A program made the position numbers and the translations under genes. The notes beneath the pieces are model-generated. The model saw only the letters and a program-made list of their open reading frames with translations. It made no database searches and was not told where the DNA came from. From positions 62,001-126,000 of the forward strand of contig NZ_QFWT01000008.1 of the NCBI RefSeq assembly GCF_003144035.1: DNA of 64,000 nucleotides. The letters run 5' to 3'. Positions 1 through 9,423 of the stretch are shown one piece after another (within the stretch, counting starts at the first letter, position 1; each line of letters opens with the position of its first letter). This stretch comes from Vibrio albus (lineage in GTDB: Bacteria; Pseudomonadota; Gammaproteobacteria; Enterobacterales; Vibrionaceae).

Positions 1-1244
1 CTGGCAAACTGAGGATACAGGTTCCTGTTAACGTGTTCACTCAGCACAAACCGGGCGCAGGCCAGATAAGAAACATCCGTCCCTTCTTTGCGGGTAAACA
101 CTGAGTAGTTATCATAACCCGCTTGTTGAGCCAGTTTAATTTCGCTGTCCCAGTAAGCCCCTTTAACCAAACGTACGGGGATCATATCGCCCTGTTCTGC
201 CGCCAGACGATTTAGCCACGCGAATACCGGCAGAGCCCGTTTTGCGTAAGTCTGCACCACCAGACCAAATTGTCCCCAGCCTTTTACTACCGGATGACGG
301 TACAGCTTTTCAAACAGTCGCAGAGACAGCTCCAGACGATCCATTTCTTCTGCGTCAATCGTCAGCGGTACATTCAGCTCACGCGCACGTTTGGCCAAAG
401 TCAGCAGAGTTTCAAACAATTCACTCATCACCCGATCTTCGTTCGCTACATCGTAACGGGGATGAAGCGCAGACAGTTTCATCGAAATAGACGAAATGGA
501 TGGGTTGTTGCCTTCTGCCCTTTTACCGATAGCCTCAATCGCCCCCATATAATCATTGGCATAACGTCTGGCATCCCCCATCGTCAGAGCGGCTTCTCCC
601 AACATGTCAAAAGAATAACAGAACCCTTTTTCCTGCTGAGGTTGTCCGTTTTTCTGCGCCTCTTCAATGGTTCTGCCCAGAACAAACTGATAGCCGAGTA
701 TTTTCATCGCCTGATTCATTGCCTGACGAATGATCGGCTCAGACAGTGTATTCACCAGACGGCTGATCGCCGAAACCGGGCTCGGATCTTTGGTCCCGTC
801 TAACCCACACACTTTGCCTGTCAGCATCAGCCCCCAGGTCGACGCATTTACAAAAACCGAATTAGAGTGTTTAAGGTGGGATTTCCAGTCGGCCACGGCG
901 AGCTTGTCGCGGATCAGCGCATCTGCAGTGGCCGCATCTGGAATACGCATCAGAGCTTCAGCCAGACACATCAGCAAAATACCTTCCTGAGTATCCAGGC
1001 TGTATTCCAGCAGCAGAGCATCTATCATCTGAACCGCGTTCTTATCTGCCCGGATTTTCTGGATCAGCGTGGTGGCTTTTAGCGCCATTTCCGCCTTTTC
1101 TTGCTCAGAAGGCGTCGCCAGGGGAAGCAGCTCTGATAGTAATTCTGACTCGTCCACCATATAGAGGGGCGAAATCATCGGCCATAATTTATCCAGAGGC
1201 TGCCCGATAAATTCAGGGGTTAACACATCCTTTGCTTTAAACAT
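1..1244 (-). CDS. putA: Bifunctional proline dehydrogenase / P5C dehydrogenase PutA, N-terminal part (cut by window edge)
   Basis: About 414 codons are readable from an ATG at 1244 and remain open to base 1, so the C-terminal aldehyde dehydrogenase half lies outside. The visible part matches the PutA alpha-helical domain and the start of the proline dehydrogenase barrel (for example SMKLSALHPRYD, then PVRLVKGAYWD, a typical PRODH strand). PutA oxidises proline to glutamate in two steps, feeding electrons to the quinone pool via FAD. The protein starts MFKAKDVLTPEF, directly with the helical domain. There is no ribbon-helix-helix segment, so this is the shorter, non-DNA-binding PutA type found in vibrios and it should not repress its own gene. 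A GAGAGG run sits just upstream of the ATG. The proline transporter gene putP is in the same window but about 49 kb away. Confidence 0.9.
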   Translation of the reverse strand, partial: MFKAKDVLTPEFIGQPLDKLWPMISPLYMVDESELLSELLPLATPSEQEKAEMALKATTLIQKIRADKNAVQMIDALLLEYSLDTQEGILLMCLAEALMRIPDAATADALIRDKLAVADWKSHLKHSNSVFVNASTWGLMLTGKVCGLDGTKDPSPVSAISRLVNTLSEPIIRQAMNQAMKILGYQFVLGRTIEEAQKNGQPQQEKGFCYSFDMLGEAALTMGDARRYANDYMGAIEAIGKRAEGNNPSISSISMKLSALHPRYDVANEDRVMSELFETLLTLAKRARELNVPLTIDAEEMDRLELSLRLFEKLYRHPVVKGWGQFGLVVQTYAKRALPVFAWLNRLAAEQGDMIPVRLVKGAYWDSEIKLAQQAGYDNYSVFTRKEGTDVSYLACARFVLSEHVNRNLYPQFA

Positions 1245-1341
1245 CCATTTACCTCTCGCCCTAGTATTACCTGCGTTAAGTATGGTTGTGTTTTAAGAAA
1301 ATGAGTGCTTTTTATGCCGGAAAAGGAAAGTGCTATGCAAT

Positions 1342-1370
1342 AAAAAAACCCGAACCTTAATGGCTCGGGC
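1342..1370 (-). terminator. Rho-independent terminator of glgB
   Basis: Read on minus, an 8-bp stem CCCGAGCC/GGTTCGGG (one G-T pair) with loop ATTAA is followed by seven T. It lies 26 nt past the glgB stop and before putA, so it separates the two transcripts. Confidence 0.85.
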
Positions 1371-1395
1371 CTTTATCCTATCTAGTGTTCAACGG

Positions 1396-3579
1396 TTATT
1401 TGCTGAGCTTATAATAGACCGTTGCCAGAGGAGGCAGTCTCAATGCGAGAGATTGATCCAGACCTTCACTCTCTTTGGCTTCCGTTTTCACTGTCTTATA
1501 CACTTCAAAACCGCTGCCGTGATACTTCTCATCATCCGTATTCAGAATCAGCTCATAAGCACCTTTGTTTGGTACCCCCAGACGGAAGCGTTCATGAGGA
1601 ACCGGGGTAAAGTTGGTCACCACAAGAATACGCTCACCGGATTCACTGATCCGTTCATGAGCCAGGATACTTGCGTCGCGCTCATCTTGCAGACGCCACT
1701 CGAAACCAGCCGGATCGCAGTCCTGATCGTGCAGGGCTTGTTCTGCACGATACAACCTATTCAGATCACGGGTCAGATTCTGAACCCCCTGATGACGCTC
1801 ATAATCCAGCAGGAACCACTGCAACTGATCATTATGATTCCATTCCGCCGTCTGGCCGAATTCGGTGCCCATAAAGTTCAGTTTTTTACCAGGCTGACCA
1901 TACATATAGCCCAGATAAGCACGCATGTTAGCCGTCTTCTGCCACTCGTCGCCCGGCATTTTGTCCAAGATTGAACGCTTGCCATAGACCACTTCGTCGT
2001 GCGACAGAGAAAGCACATAGTTCTCACTGTGAGCGTAAATCAACGGGAACGTAATGGTATTATGGTGATACTTACGGTGTACCGGATCTTCCTGAACATA
2101 AGACAAACTGTCGTGCATCCAACCCATGTTCCATTTAAAACCGAAGCCCAGGCCACCAAGGAAGGTCGGCGTGGAGACACCCGGGAACGCCGTTGATTCT
2201 TCCGCAATCGTCATTGCGTTCGGGTAATATTTGTATATCTCTTCATTCACCCACTTGAACATGGCGATGGCTTCGTAGTTTTCGTTACCACCGTCAATAT
2301 TTGGTATCCACTGGTCGTGGCTACGTGAATAATCCAGATACAGCATAGAAGCTACTGCATCCACACGAATACCATCGATATGGAACTGTTCAAACCAGTA
2401 CAGGGCATTGGATACAAGGAAGCGTCTTACTTCTTCGCGGCCCACATCGTAGATAAATGAGTTCCAGTCCTGATGCCAGCCACGGCGCGGATCAGGATCG
2501 TGATACAGAGGTGTTCCGTCGAAGTTGGCCAGCCCGTGACCGTCCGCCGGGAAGTGCGCAGGAACCCAGTCCAGAACCACACCAAGGCCAGCCTGGTGAC
2601 ACTGATCAATAAAGTATTTGAAATCATCCGGAGAACCAAAACGACTGGTCGGCGCAAACAGGCCAACCGGCTGATATCCCCATGACCCATAGAACGGGTA
2701 TTCGGATACCGGCATCAACTCAACATGGGTGTAGCCCATATCCACCAGATACGGAATCAGTTCTTTTGCCAGATCCCGGTAATTCAGGAAGTTACCATTT
2801 TCATCCAGCTTCCATGATCCAACATGCAGTTCATAGAAAGACAGTGCTTCTTTCGGCTTTTGCGTAACCGGACGCTTCTGCCATGTCTCATCCTTCCACT
2901 GATAACGGGTATGATCATAAGTAATAGAGGCAAAAGACGGGTGCTGCTCAGCGTAGAATCCCCAAGGATCCGCTTTATGCGGCAGGCCTTCGCCATGCGG
3001 GCCTTTTATCTCATATTTGTACTGAGTGCCTTCCGGCAGGTCAGGAACAAAAATCCCCCAGATACCGTAATCCAGCTTCTGCATTGGCTGGCGACGGCCG
3101 TCCCAGTAGTTAAAATCACCAATCAGACTCACCGAAGAGGCATGTGGTGCGTACACCAGAAAACGGGTACCCGAAACCTGATCACCATCACGCTCAAGGG
3201 TGATAAACTGGGAGCCCAGATGGTGGTACATATTAACCGGCGTATGCAGATCATCATATTCCGCATAAATAGCATGGTACTGGTATGGGTCATCAATAAT
3301 CTGCTCCACTTCCCCCCAGTGAAATGCCAATTTATAATGGGTAAAGCTTAAATCCCGTTCCTGTTTCAGAACGAAACCACCCTTTTCTTCTTTCTCAAGC
3401 TCTATTCTTGGCTCATCACCAACAATCAGTTCAGCCTTATCTGCCCCTGGCATCCACACTCTCAGAGCAACACCATTAGTTCGGTCATACGGACCCAGGA
3501 AGGAAAAAGGATCTGAAAAAGCAGCCTTTTCAAGCTTACTGTAATTTTTCTTCTCTCTAGAAATAGTTGCTGTTTTCAA
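1396..3579 (-). CDS. glgB: 1,4-alpha-glucan branching enzyme GlgB
   Basis: GlgB cuts alpha-1,4 chains and re-attaches them as alpha-1,6 branches during glycogen synthesis. An N-terminal CBM48 region ([12 protein letters not shown]) precedes a GH13 catalytic barrel with all three acids: nucleophile D in [12 protein letters not shown], acid/base E in [10 protein letters not shown], and D in [12 protein letters not shown]. An all-beta C-terminal domain ends the protein. Start choice: an ATG exists at 3642 but has no Shine-Dalgarno sequence and would add 21 atypical residues. The TTG at 3579 has GGGAG 7 nt upstream and gives 727 aa, close to the usual 728, so it is preferred. It lies downstream of malQ but a terminator intervenes, so it probably has its own promoter. 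Confidence 0.95.
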   Translation of the reverse strand: MKTATISREKKNYSKLEKAAFSDPFSFLGPYDRTNGVALRVWMPGADKAELIVGDEPRIELEKEEKGGFVLKQERDLSFTHYKLAFHWGEVEQIIDDPYQYHAIYAEYDDLHTPVNMYHHLGSQFITLERDGDQVSGTRFLVYAPHASSVSLIGDFNYWDGRRQPMQKLDYGIWGIFVPDLPEGTQYKYEIKGPHGEGLPHKADPWGFYAEQHPSFASITYDHTRYQWKDETWQKRPVTQKPKEALSFYELHVGSWKLDENGNFLNYRDLAKELIPYLVDMGYTHVELMPVSEYPFYGSWGYQPVGLFAPTSRFGSPDDFKYFIDQCHQAGLGVVLDWVPAHFPADGHGLANFDGTPLYHDPDPRRGWHQDWNSFIYDVGREEVRRFLVSNALYWFEQFHIDGIRVDAVASMLYLDYSRSHDQWIPNIDGGNENYEAIAMFKWVNEEIYKYYPNAMTIAEESTAFPGVSTPTFLGGLGFGFKWNMGWMHDSLSYVQEDPVHRKYHHNTITFPLIYAHSENYVLSLSHDEVVYGKRSILDKMPGDEWQKTANMRAYLGYMYGQPGKKLNFMGTEFGQTAEWNHNDQLQWFLLDYERHQGVQNLTRDLNRLYRAEQALHDQDCDPAGFEWRLQDERDASILAHERISESGERILVVTNFTPVPHERFRLGVPNKGAYELILNTDDEKYHGSGFEVYKTVKTEAKESEGLDQSLALRLPPLATVYYKLSK

Positions 3580-3713
3580 CTGACGTCTCCCATCTATCTT
3601 AAAATTAATTCTGATAAAAAAAACAAACACTTCCTGTGCCATTTTTTATTCTGGCAACGATTATGCAAATAATTGTAAAAAATAACAAATCAAAACGATA
3701 ACTTAAATTTAAC

Positions 3714-3742
3714 GAAAAAAATACCCGCTACACAGCGGGTAT
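3714..3742 (-). terminator. Rho-independent terminator between malQ and glgB
   Basis: On minus, a perfect 9-bp stem ATACCCGCT/AGCGGGTAT with a 4-nt loop is followed by six T. It lies about 190 nt past the malQ stop and ends the malPQ transcript. The rest of 3580-3929 shows no gene. Confidence 0.85.
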
Positions 3743-3929
3743 TAATAGCGTAAACATTATTTTAACGAATTCTATACGAACATAGAGTGACAGAACTTCA
3801 ATTCTCAGCTTAAAAAACCTAAAAGTTTCAATGAATAGACGAAAGCGTGCTTACCTTTCGTCACCGTCCCTGCTGAAGGTTTGGTTATGAAAGATAAACA
3901 CGCCCTAATGTTAAAGAACGGTGTTTCGC

Positions 3930-6125
3930 TTACTGGCTTGTGTCTCGACGCACTTCCGTCAACCGGTTCGCAATGTGGTTCACTTCTTCACGGCCAAACA
4001 GCTGATCTAAGTTAACCGACAGTTTACGTCGCCAGTTCGGGTATTCATCCACTGTACCCGGAATGTTAACCGGCTGATCCATTTCCAGCCAGTCTTCAAG
4101 CTGAACACTTAGCAAAGCAGAGGCACCCGCAGCCAGATGTAGCTGTAATGCTTCACTCAGATAATGATCCATAGGTACCAGCTTCGCATCCATTCCAACC
4201 CCTTCAGGAAGCAGTCCGTGCCAGGCAATACTGTTTAGAATCTCCTGCTTACTCTTCAGGCGGTCATCAAACAACCCTTTTAACTGCTCTTCGTCAGGAT
4301 ACAGACCCAGCTCCTGGCCTGTTTTTAAATCATCACAGTGCCAGAATCCGCGTAACGTCGGCATATCATGCGTACACAAGGCAGACATAGATTGTTCTGT
4401 ATAGTGGGATGGGGAGTAAAAACCACCATCTTCAGACGTTTCAAAGAAGAACACTTTATAAGAGTGGATACCTGCTTTCGCCAGAATATCAACCATTTCA
4501 TCCGGAACCGTACCCAAATCTTCACCAATCACGCTGCATTGCATGCGATGAGATTCCAGTGCCAGAATCGCCAGCATATCCTCTACCGGATAATACATGT
4601 ACGCGCCTTTCGTCGCGCCTTCGCCTTCTGGTATCCACCACAAACGTAGTAGACCGAGAACATGGTCAATACGCAGTGCACCACAGTGCTTCATATTGGC
4701 ACGCAGCAGCTTGATGTACGCATCGTAGCTGGTCTCCGTCAGTACCTGCGGGTTCAGCGGTGGTAATCCCCAGTTCTGTCCCAAAGGCCCAAGAATGTCC
4801 GGTGGCGCACCAATGCTCACGTCCTGCAGAAGGTTACCTTCGTCTGCCCAGGTTTCAGAACCAGAGTTTGCTACACCAACGGCAAGGTCACGATAAAGGC
4901 CAACCGTCATCCCTTTCTCTTCAGCCAGAGACTGAGCTTCTTTGATCTGACCATCGGCAATCCACTGCATATACATATACAGATTCACTTGATCACGGTT
5001 TTCGTCTATAAACTTAGTGACCGCCGGACTGTCAAACGTCTGATACTCTTCCGGGAAGGCTGGCCAGCCCCACATATCTGAATTCTGAGCGTGCAGCTCA
5101 GCGTGCAAGGCATCAAAAGCCGCCTGATGCAGAAGGCTTTCACCCCCTTCTTCAACAAAGTCCAGGAAGTGTCTTGCTCGATCAGAACCGGTGTCTAGGT
5201 GACGGGATTTAAATTCCGTGTACAGCAGCGGCAATACACTCATTTTCAGATCAGACACTTCGCTGTAATTCACCCAGTGAGTATCACGTGCCTGTTGCAG
5301 GCGTTTCTGGAATTCAGCGCTGCCAACCAACTGCTGGGCTTCGGCACTCAGAGAAAACTCAGGTACAGAGCTCACATCAATATACAGAATATTCAGCCAG
5401 CGACGGGAAGATGGGCTGTAAGGGCTAGCCCCTTCCGGGTTAGCCGGGAACAGAGAATGGATCGGGTTAAGGCCGATAAAATCACCACCACGAGAAGCGA
5501 TCTCCGTGACCAGTTGTTTCAGGTCGCCAAAGTCACCAATCCCCCAGTTATACTGGGTGCGCAATGTATAAAGCTGAACACTTGGCCCCCAGATTTTCTT
5601 CCCTTCTTCCAGTGCACTTTGCTTAAAACAAGACTGTGGCGTGATGATTAAGGTCATAGTATATGGAGTTTTGCGACGTTTTCGGCTAATCAGTAGCTTG
5701 TGATAACCCCACTCCAGATCCTGAGGAAGTTGAAATACAAGATCGCCACCTTCTGCACGTTCATCACGTACAATCTGTGACTGCAGGTATCCCTCAAGAA
5801 CGTTTCCCTGCTCGGTTTCCAGACGCCAACTGAATTCGCTTTCTCTGGCGCTAACACCAAGATGCAAAGGTACTTCTACCGGCTCGCCACTTCTTACGAC
5901 CAGCACAGGGGCCAGGACACCCTTTTTGTGCTTCTTTTCTGCTGACTTAAGCAGATTTTCATCACTGGATGTGTCATAGCCTAATGATGCAAGCAAACGA
6001 AGAATAGTGTCATCTTCCACATAGGCTTCGTCTCCCCACGCGCTTATATAACGGTCTGCAATCCCAGCCATATCTGCGACTTGCTTTAACGCTGATGGTT
6101 GTTTTAATACTGATTGTTCTTTCAT
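3930..6125 (-). CDS. malQ: 4-alpha-glucanotransferase (amylomaltase) MalQ
   Basis: MalQ disproportionates short maltodextrins, transferring glucan chains and releasing glucose, in the cytoplasm. The GH77 acids are visible: D in ALRIDHVLGL, E in VIGEDLGTVPDEM and D in CTHDMPTLRGFW. The N-terminal third (ADMAGIADRYISAWG...) is the extra beta-rich region typical of proteobacterial MalQ. The ATG at 6125 has GGAG six bases upstream and gives 731 aa, near the usual size for vibrios. An in-frame ATG at 6149 lacks a ribosome site and was not used. malQ follows malP on the same strand with 163 nt between, and the pair should be MalT-controlled. Confidence 0.96.
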   Translation of the reverse strand: MKEQSVLKQPSALKQVADMAGIADRYISAWGDEAYVEDDTILRLLASLGYDTSSDENLLKSAEKKHKKGVLAPVLVVRSGEPVEVPLHLGVSARESEFSWRLETEQGNVLEGYLQSQIVRDERAEGGDLVFQLPQDLEWGYHKLLISRKRRKTPYTMTLIITPQSCFKQSALEEGKKIWGPSVQLYTLRTQYNWGIGDFGDLKQLVTEIASRGGDFIGLNPIHSLFPANPEGASPYSPSSRRWLNILYIDVSSVPEFSLSAEAQQLVGSAEFQKRLQQARDTHWVNYSEVSDLKMSVLPLLYTEFKSRHLDTGSDRARHFLDFVEEGGESLLHQAAFDALHAELHAQNSDMWGWPAFPEEYQTFDSPAVTKFIDENRDQVNLYMYMQWIADGQIKEAQSLAEEKGMTVGLYRDLAVGVANSGSETWADEGNLLQDVSIGAPPDILGPLGQNWGLPPLNPQVLTETSYDAYIKLLRANMKHCGALRIDHVLGLLRLWWIPEGEGATKGAYMYYPVEDMLAILALESHRMQCSVIGEDLGTVPDEMVDILAKAGIHSYKVFFFETSEDGGFYSPSHYTEQSMSALCTHDMPTLRGFWHCDDLKTGQELGLYPDEEQLKGLFDDRLKSKQEILNSIAWHGLLPEGVGMDAKLVPMDHYLSEALQLHLAAGASALLSVQLEDWLEMDQPVNIPGTVDEYPNWRRKLSVNLDQLFGREEVNHIANRLTEVRRDTSQ

Positions 6126-6247
6126 CGCTCTCTCCGAAGGGGTCACCACACCTTCATTTTTTGTAGGGATACCAAATCCAGTAATAGTTTGCTTTTATTA
6201 TGATTGTCATAACCTTAGAAAGGAAAACTGCTAGTGGTTTCGGTATC

Positions 6248-6270
6248 AGCCGGAGCGAAATGCTCCGGCT
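6248..6270. other. Strong hairpin between malP and malQ
   Basis: A perfect 9-bp inverted repeat AGCCGGAGC/GCTCCGGCT with a 5-nt loop lies 19 nt past the malP stop. There is no T-run on the minus strand, so it is more likely an mRNA-stabilising or attenuating structure inside the malPQ transcript than a full terminator. Confidence 0.5.
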
Positions 6271-6288
6271 TTATGCATCAATAACGGA

Positions 6289-8742
6289 TTAACGGTGGAC
6301 AGCTTCCAGCTTCCAGATGTTATTTACATAATCACGAATACTACGGTCGGAACTGAACTTACCAACCAGCGCCGTATTCAGAATGGCTTTGTGTGCCCAG
6401 CCTTCCTGATCACGATACTGCTTATCCATGGCTTCATGCGCTTCAACATAAGAAGCGAAGTCCGCCAGACACAGGTAAGGGTCTCCACCGTCCAGAAGCG
6501 AGTCGTAAACCGCTCGTAATCTTCCTGGTTCACCCGGAGTAAACTCGTCACCCAGCAGCAAATCCATTGATGATTTCAGCAGGTGGTCCGCATTGTAGTA
6601 ATCAAATGGGTTGTAGCCGCTCGCTTTTAATTTTTCTACGCCATCGACTTCCAAACCAAAGATATAGATGTTTTCGTCACCCACTTCTTCACGGATTTCA
6701 ACGTTCGCACCATCCATCGTACCGATAGTCAGAGCACCGTTCAGAGCCATCTTCATGTTACCGGTACCCGATGCTTCTTTACCCGCAGTAGAAATTTGCT
6801 CAGAGACATCCGCAGCCGGGATAATGATCTCTGCCATGCTAACGCGGTAATCAGGAATAAAGACGACTTTCAGCTTGTCAGCGATACTTGGATCGTTGTT
6901 GATCTTCTCAGCCACTTTATTGATGGTGTAGATGATCTCTTTCGCCAGGTGGTAACCAGGTGCCGCTTTCGCTGCAAAGAAGACCACACGCGGAGCCATA
7001 TCGAATGTCGGATCATTCTTCAGACGATGATACATAGACAAGATGTGCAGCAGGTTCAGATGCTGACGCTTATACTCATGCAGACGTTTGATCTGAACAT
7101 CGAAGATAGCATCTGTATTCAGCTCGATACCCATGTTTTCCTGAACCCAGTCAGCAAGACGCTGTTTGTTGGCTTTTTTCACTGCCATGTACTGCTTCTG
7201 GAAAGCTTTATTGTCGGCATATTGAGCAATATCAGACAACTGTTCCAGGTGCGCCGGCCACTGATCACCAATTTTATCGGTAATAAGCGCAGACAAACCA
7301 GGGTTACAGAACTTCAGCCAGCGACGTGGAGTCACACCATTGGTCACGTTCTGCAGACGCGTTGGATACAGTTCGTTGAATTCTGGGAACAGGTCACGTT
7401 TCACCAGTTCAGAGTGCAGTGCAGCCACACCATTGACCGCGTAAGAACCTACAACACATAGGTTAGCCATACGAACCATGCGGTGGAAACCATCTTCAAT
7501 GATCGACAGCTTGCGTTGCTTCTCAACATCACCAGGCCATCTTGAACGTACTTCTTTCAGGAAGCGGTGATTGATTTCATAAATGATTTCCATATGACGC
7601 GGAAGCAGGCGTTGAATCAAAGATTCTGACCAGGTTTCCAGTGCTTCTGGAAGCAGTGTGTGGTTGGTGTAGGCGAAAGTATGAGAACAAATTTCCCATG
7701 CCTCTTCCCAGCTCAGATCGCGCTCATCAATCAGAATGCGCATCAGTTCAGGAATGGCGATAGTCGGGTGCGTATCATTCAGTTGAATGGTTTCGTACTT
7801 AGGAATATCTGCCAGCTTGTGGCCTGCTTCGTCGTGACGGCGAAGGATATCGCGTACCGACGCTGCACTGTGAAAATACTGCTGCATCAGGCGAAGTGTT
7901 TTGCCTTTCTCGTGGTTGTCGTTCGGGTAAAGCACTTTAGTAATGTTACCTGAATCGATCAGTGCGTGCTGCGCTTCAAAGTAGTCGCCGTTGTTGAAAC
8001 TTTCCAGAGAGAACGGAGCAATAGCCTGACATTCCCAAAGACGCAGTGGGTATACAGTGTTGCTTTCATAACCAACAATTGGCAAATCCCAAGGCATACC
8101 TTTAACAAACATGCCAGGAACCCATTTGCGTTTCTCAACACCATTCTCGTATACAGCTTCTACATGACCATAGAAACCGATTTCCTGAGCAAATTCAGGT
8201 CGAGCCACTTCCCAAGGGTAACCTTCCACACCGCGCCATGCGTCTGGTGCTTCTTTCTGGTGACCATTTTCGAAAGACTGCTTAAACAGACCATACTCAT
8301 AGTGCAGACCGTAACCTACAGTCGGGAATTCCTGTGCGGCACAAGAATCCATAAAACAGGCAGCCAGACGGCCAAGACCACCGTTACCCAGAGATGGGTC
8401 TCGTTCTTCTTCAAGAAGGTCGGTCAGGTTTTGTCCCAGCTCAGCCATTGCTTCGGTGATCTGCTCGTACAGTCCCATGCTGATCAGGTTGTTCCCTGTC
8501 AGGCGACCAATCAGAAACTCCAGAGACAGGTAGTTAACGCTTTTCGCATTTTTAATTCTGTCATCGTTTTCTGTTTGCAAAAGATCCAGTGTCGTATGCT
8601 CAGCCAGAGCTTTCCCCATGGCCAGGTACCATGCATGAGCATCGGCGGTCTCTTCTGTTTTAGCGTAAGTTGCTGATAGGTGTTTCTTCACATCAGCCTG
8701 AAATAATGCTTTATCAAACTTTTTCTGTTCAGTAGGTTTCAT
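6289..8742 (-). CDS. malP: Maltodextrin (glycogen) phosphorylase MalP
   Basis: Family GT35 alpha-glucan phosphorylase: it releases glucose-1-phosphate from the non-reducing ends of maltodextrins, using pyridoxal phosphate. The family signature EASGTGNMKMALNGA is present, and its lysine (about residue 664) is the PLP-binding residue. Length 817 aa fits the family. Other family blocks seen are NGGLGRLAACFMDS and the nucleotide-like segment VVFIPDYRVS. Glycogen and maltodextrin phosphorylases cannot be separated by motif alone. The malP name rests on the linkage to malQ and malT. The gene diverges from malT, and the intervening 681 nt carry MalT-type and CRP-type sites. Confidence 0.93.
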   Translation of the reverse strand: MKPTEQKKFDKALFQADVKKHLSATYAKTEETADAHAWYLAMGKALAEHTTLDLLQTENDDRIKNAKSVNYLSLEFLIGRLTGNNLISMGLYEQITEAMAELGQNLTDLLEEERDPSLGNGGLGRLAACFMDSCAAQEFPTVGYGLHYEYGLFKQSFENGHQKEAPDAWRGVEGYPWEVARPEFAQEIGFYGHVEAVYENGVEKRKWVPGMFVKGMPWDLPIVGYESNTVYPLRLWECQAIAPFSLESFNNGDYFEAQHALIDSGNITKVLYPNDNHEKGKTLRLMQQYFHSAASVRDILRRHDEAGHKLADIPKYETIQLNDTHPTIAIPELMRILIDERDLSWEEAWEICSHTFAYTNHTLLPEALETWSESLIQRLLPRHMEIIYEINHRFLKEVRSRWPGDVEKQRKLSIIEDGFHRMVRMANLCVVGSYAVNGVAALHSELVKRDLFPEFNELYPTRLQNVTNGVTPRRWLKFCNPGLSALITDKIGDQWPAHLEQLSDIAQYADNKAFQKQYMAVKKANKQRLADWVQENMGIELNTDAIFDVQIKRLHEYKRQHLNLLHILSMYHRLKNDPTFDMAPRVVFFAAKAAPGYHLAKEIIYTINKVAEKINNDPSIADKLKVVFIPDYRVSMAEIIIPAADVSEQISTAGKEASGTGNMKMALNGALTIGTMDGANVEIREEVGDENIYIFGLEVDGVEKLKASGYNPFDYYNADHLLKSSMDLLLGDEFTPGEPGRLRAVYDSLLDGGDPYLCLADFASYVEAHEAMDKQYRDQEGWAHKAILNTALVGKFSSDRSIRDYVNNIWKLEAVHR

Positions 8743-8808
8743 AGTGAAATCTCGTTAATTTGACTTAATCCAACTGCTGTCTATCCTGCATCGACATACA
8801 AAGCAGAA

Positions 8809-8818
8809 CATCCTCCTA
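8809..8818 (-). promoter_or_regulatory. MalT-like box upstream of malP
   Basis: Minus-strand TAGGAGGATG contains the GGA(T/G)GA core of the MalT consensus GGGGA(T/G)GAGG (7 of 10), about 70 nt upstream of malP. Confidence 0.4.
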
Positions 8819-8832
8819 ACCAAAACCGAGGC

Positions 8833-8842
8833 AAGGAGGAGT
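8833..8842 (+). promoter_or_regulatory. MalT-like box upstream of malP, opposite orientation
   Basis: AAGGAGGAGT has the GGAGGA core and matches the MalT consensus at 7 of 10. It is 24 nt from the neighbouring box and in the opposite direction. Confidence 0.4.
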
Positions 8843-8847
8843 ACTCA

Positions 8848-8863
8848 GGGCGTAGCTACGCCC
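8848..8863. promoter_or_regulatory. 16-nt perfect palindrome in malP promoter region
   Basis: GGGCGTAGCTACGCCC is its own reverse complement. Each half is a GGGCGTAG unit, which recurs as GGGGGCGTAG upstream of malE and of the broken GH13 gene. It is probably a protein-binding site; the protein is unknown. Confidence 0.5.
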
Positions 8864-8918
8864 CTGACATTCGCCTCAAGATCGATATCACAATATTCGA
8901 CGCTTCCTGCATCAAAAG

Positions 8919-8934
8919 AGTGACAAAGATCACG
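8919..8934. promoter_or_regulatory. CRP-like site between malP and malT
   Basis: AGTGACAAAGATCACG fits TGTGA-N6-TCACA at 8 of 10 conserved positions. Catabolite control by CRP is expected for mal genes. Confidence 0.55.
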
Positions 8935-9026
8935 AGCAACGACTCTATTCCTATGTGTTCTTCTCCTCACACACCTCATGAGAAACAGAGACGGCATATT
9001 AAAGAAAAGCTGACAATCCACCAAAA

Positions 9027-9042
9027 TGCCACTTTGATCACA
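9027..9042. promoter_or_regulatory. Second CRP-like site between malP and malT
   Basis: TGCCACTTTGATCACA has a perfect right half (TCACA) and 3 of 5 matches on the left, with the correct 6-nt spacer. Confidence 0.4.
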
Positions 9043-9423
9043 GATTAGTTCCTCGGCGACTTCAGCTTCTCATCACCTGCCAATCCGACAAATACAACCT
9101 AAAAATGTCTCTGGCTACCTTATATAGGGTTTATTACACCCACATACTCTTGTATAGGCATACGGTAAAATTTGGCCATTTTCACGAACATTATGAGACA
9201 TCAATCACATATCAAAGGCGTAGAACGAGCCATGGCTCAAAAATTTATGCATATAAGAGATTGATCATGGTTCGTAGACGGGAAGCTGTTTTACGCTTTC
9301 GCGTGTCTTATTTCTTTCACTAATCTAGAATCCGGCGGTGTATTGCCGGATCACACAGTACATAAGGCATGAAAGAAGAGCCTGTTTGGTATAAAAAAGT
9401 AGACGTAATTATAAAGGCAGACT

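Larger units (their letters stand above)
8743..9423. other. malP-malT intergenic control region
   Basis: This 681-nt gap holds the divergent promoters of malP and malT. The MalT-like boxes, the 16-nt palindrome and the CRP-like sites are listed separately. It also holds a 7-bp hairpin ATCCGGC/GCCGGAT at 9330-9351, about 70 nt before malT, with no T-run. A 72-codon open frame at 9105-9323 has no recognisable protein character. Confidence 0.7.

Noticed and set aside
242..1082. Several plus-strand frames over the left edge
   Set aside because: They are antisense shadows of putA, whose minus-strand frame is continuous and clearly recognisable.
9105..9323. 72-codon open frame upstream of malT
   Set aside because: Its composition looks random (rich in Y, H and R), it has no ribosome site, and it lies across the malP-malT control region.
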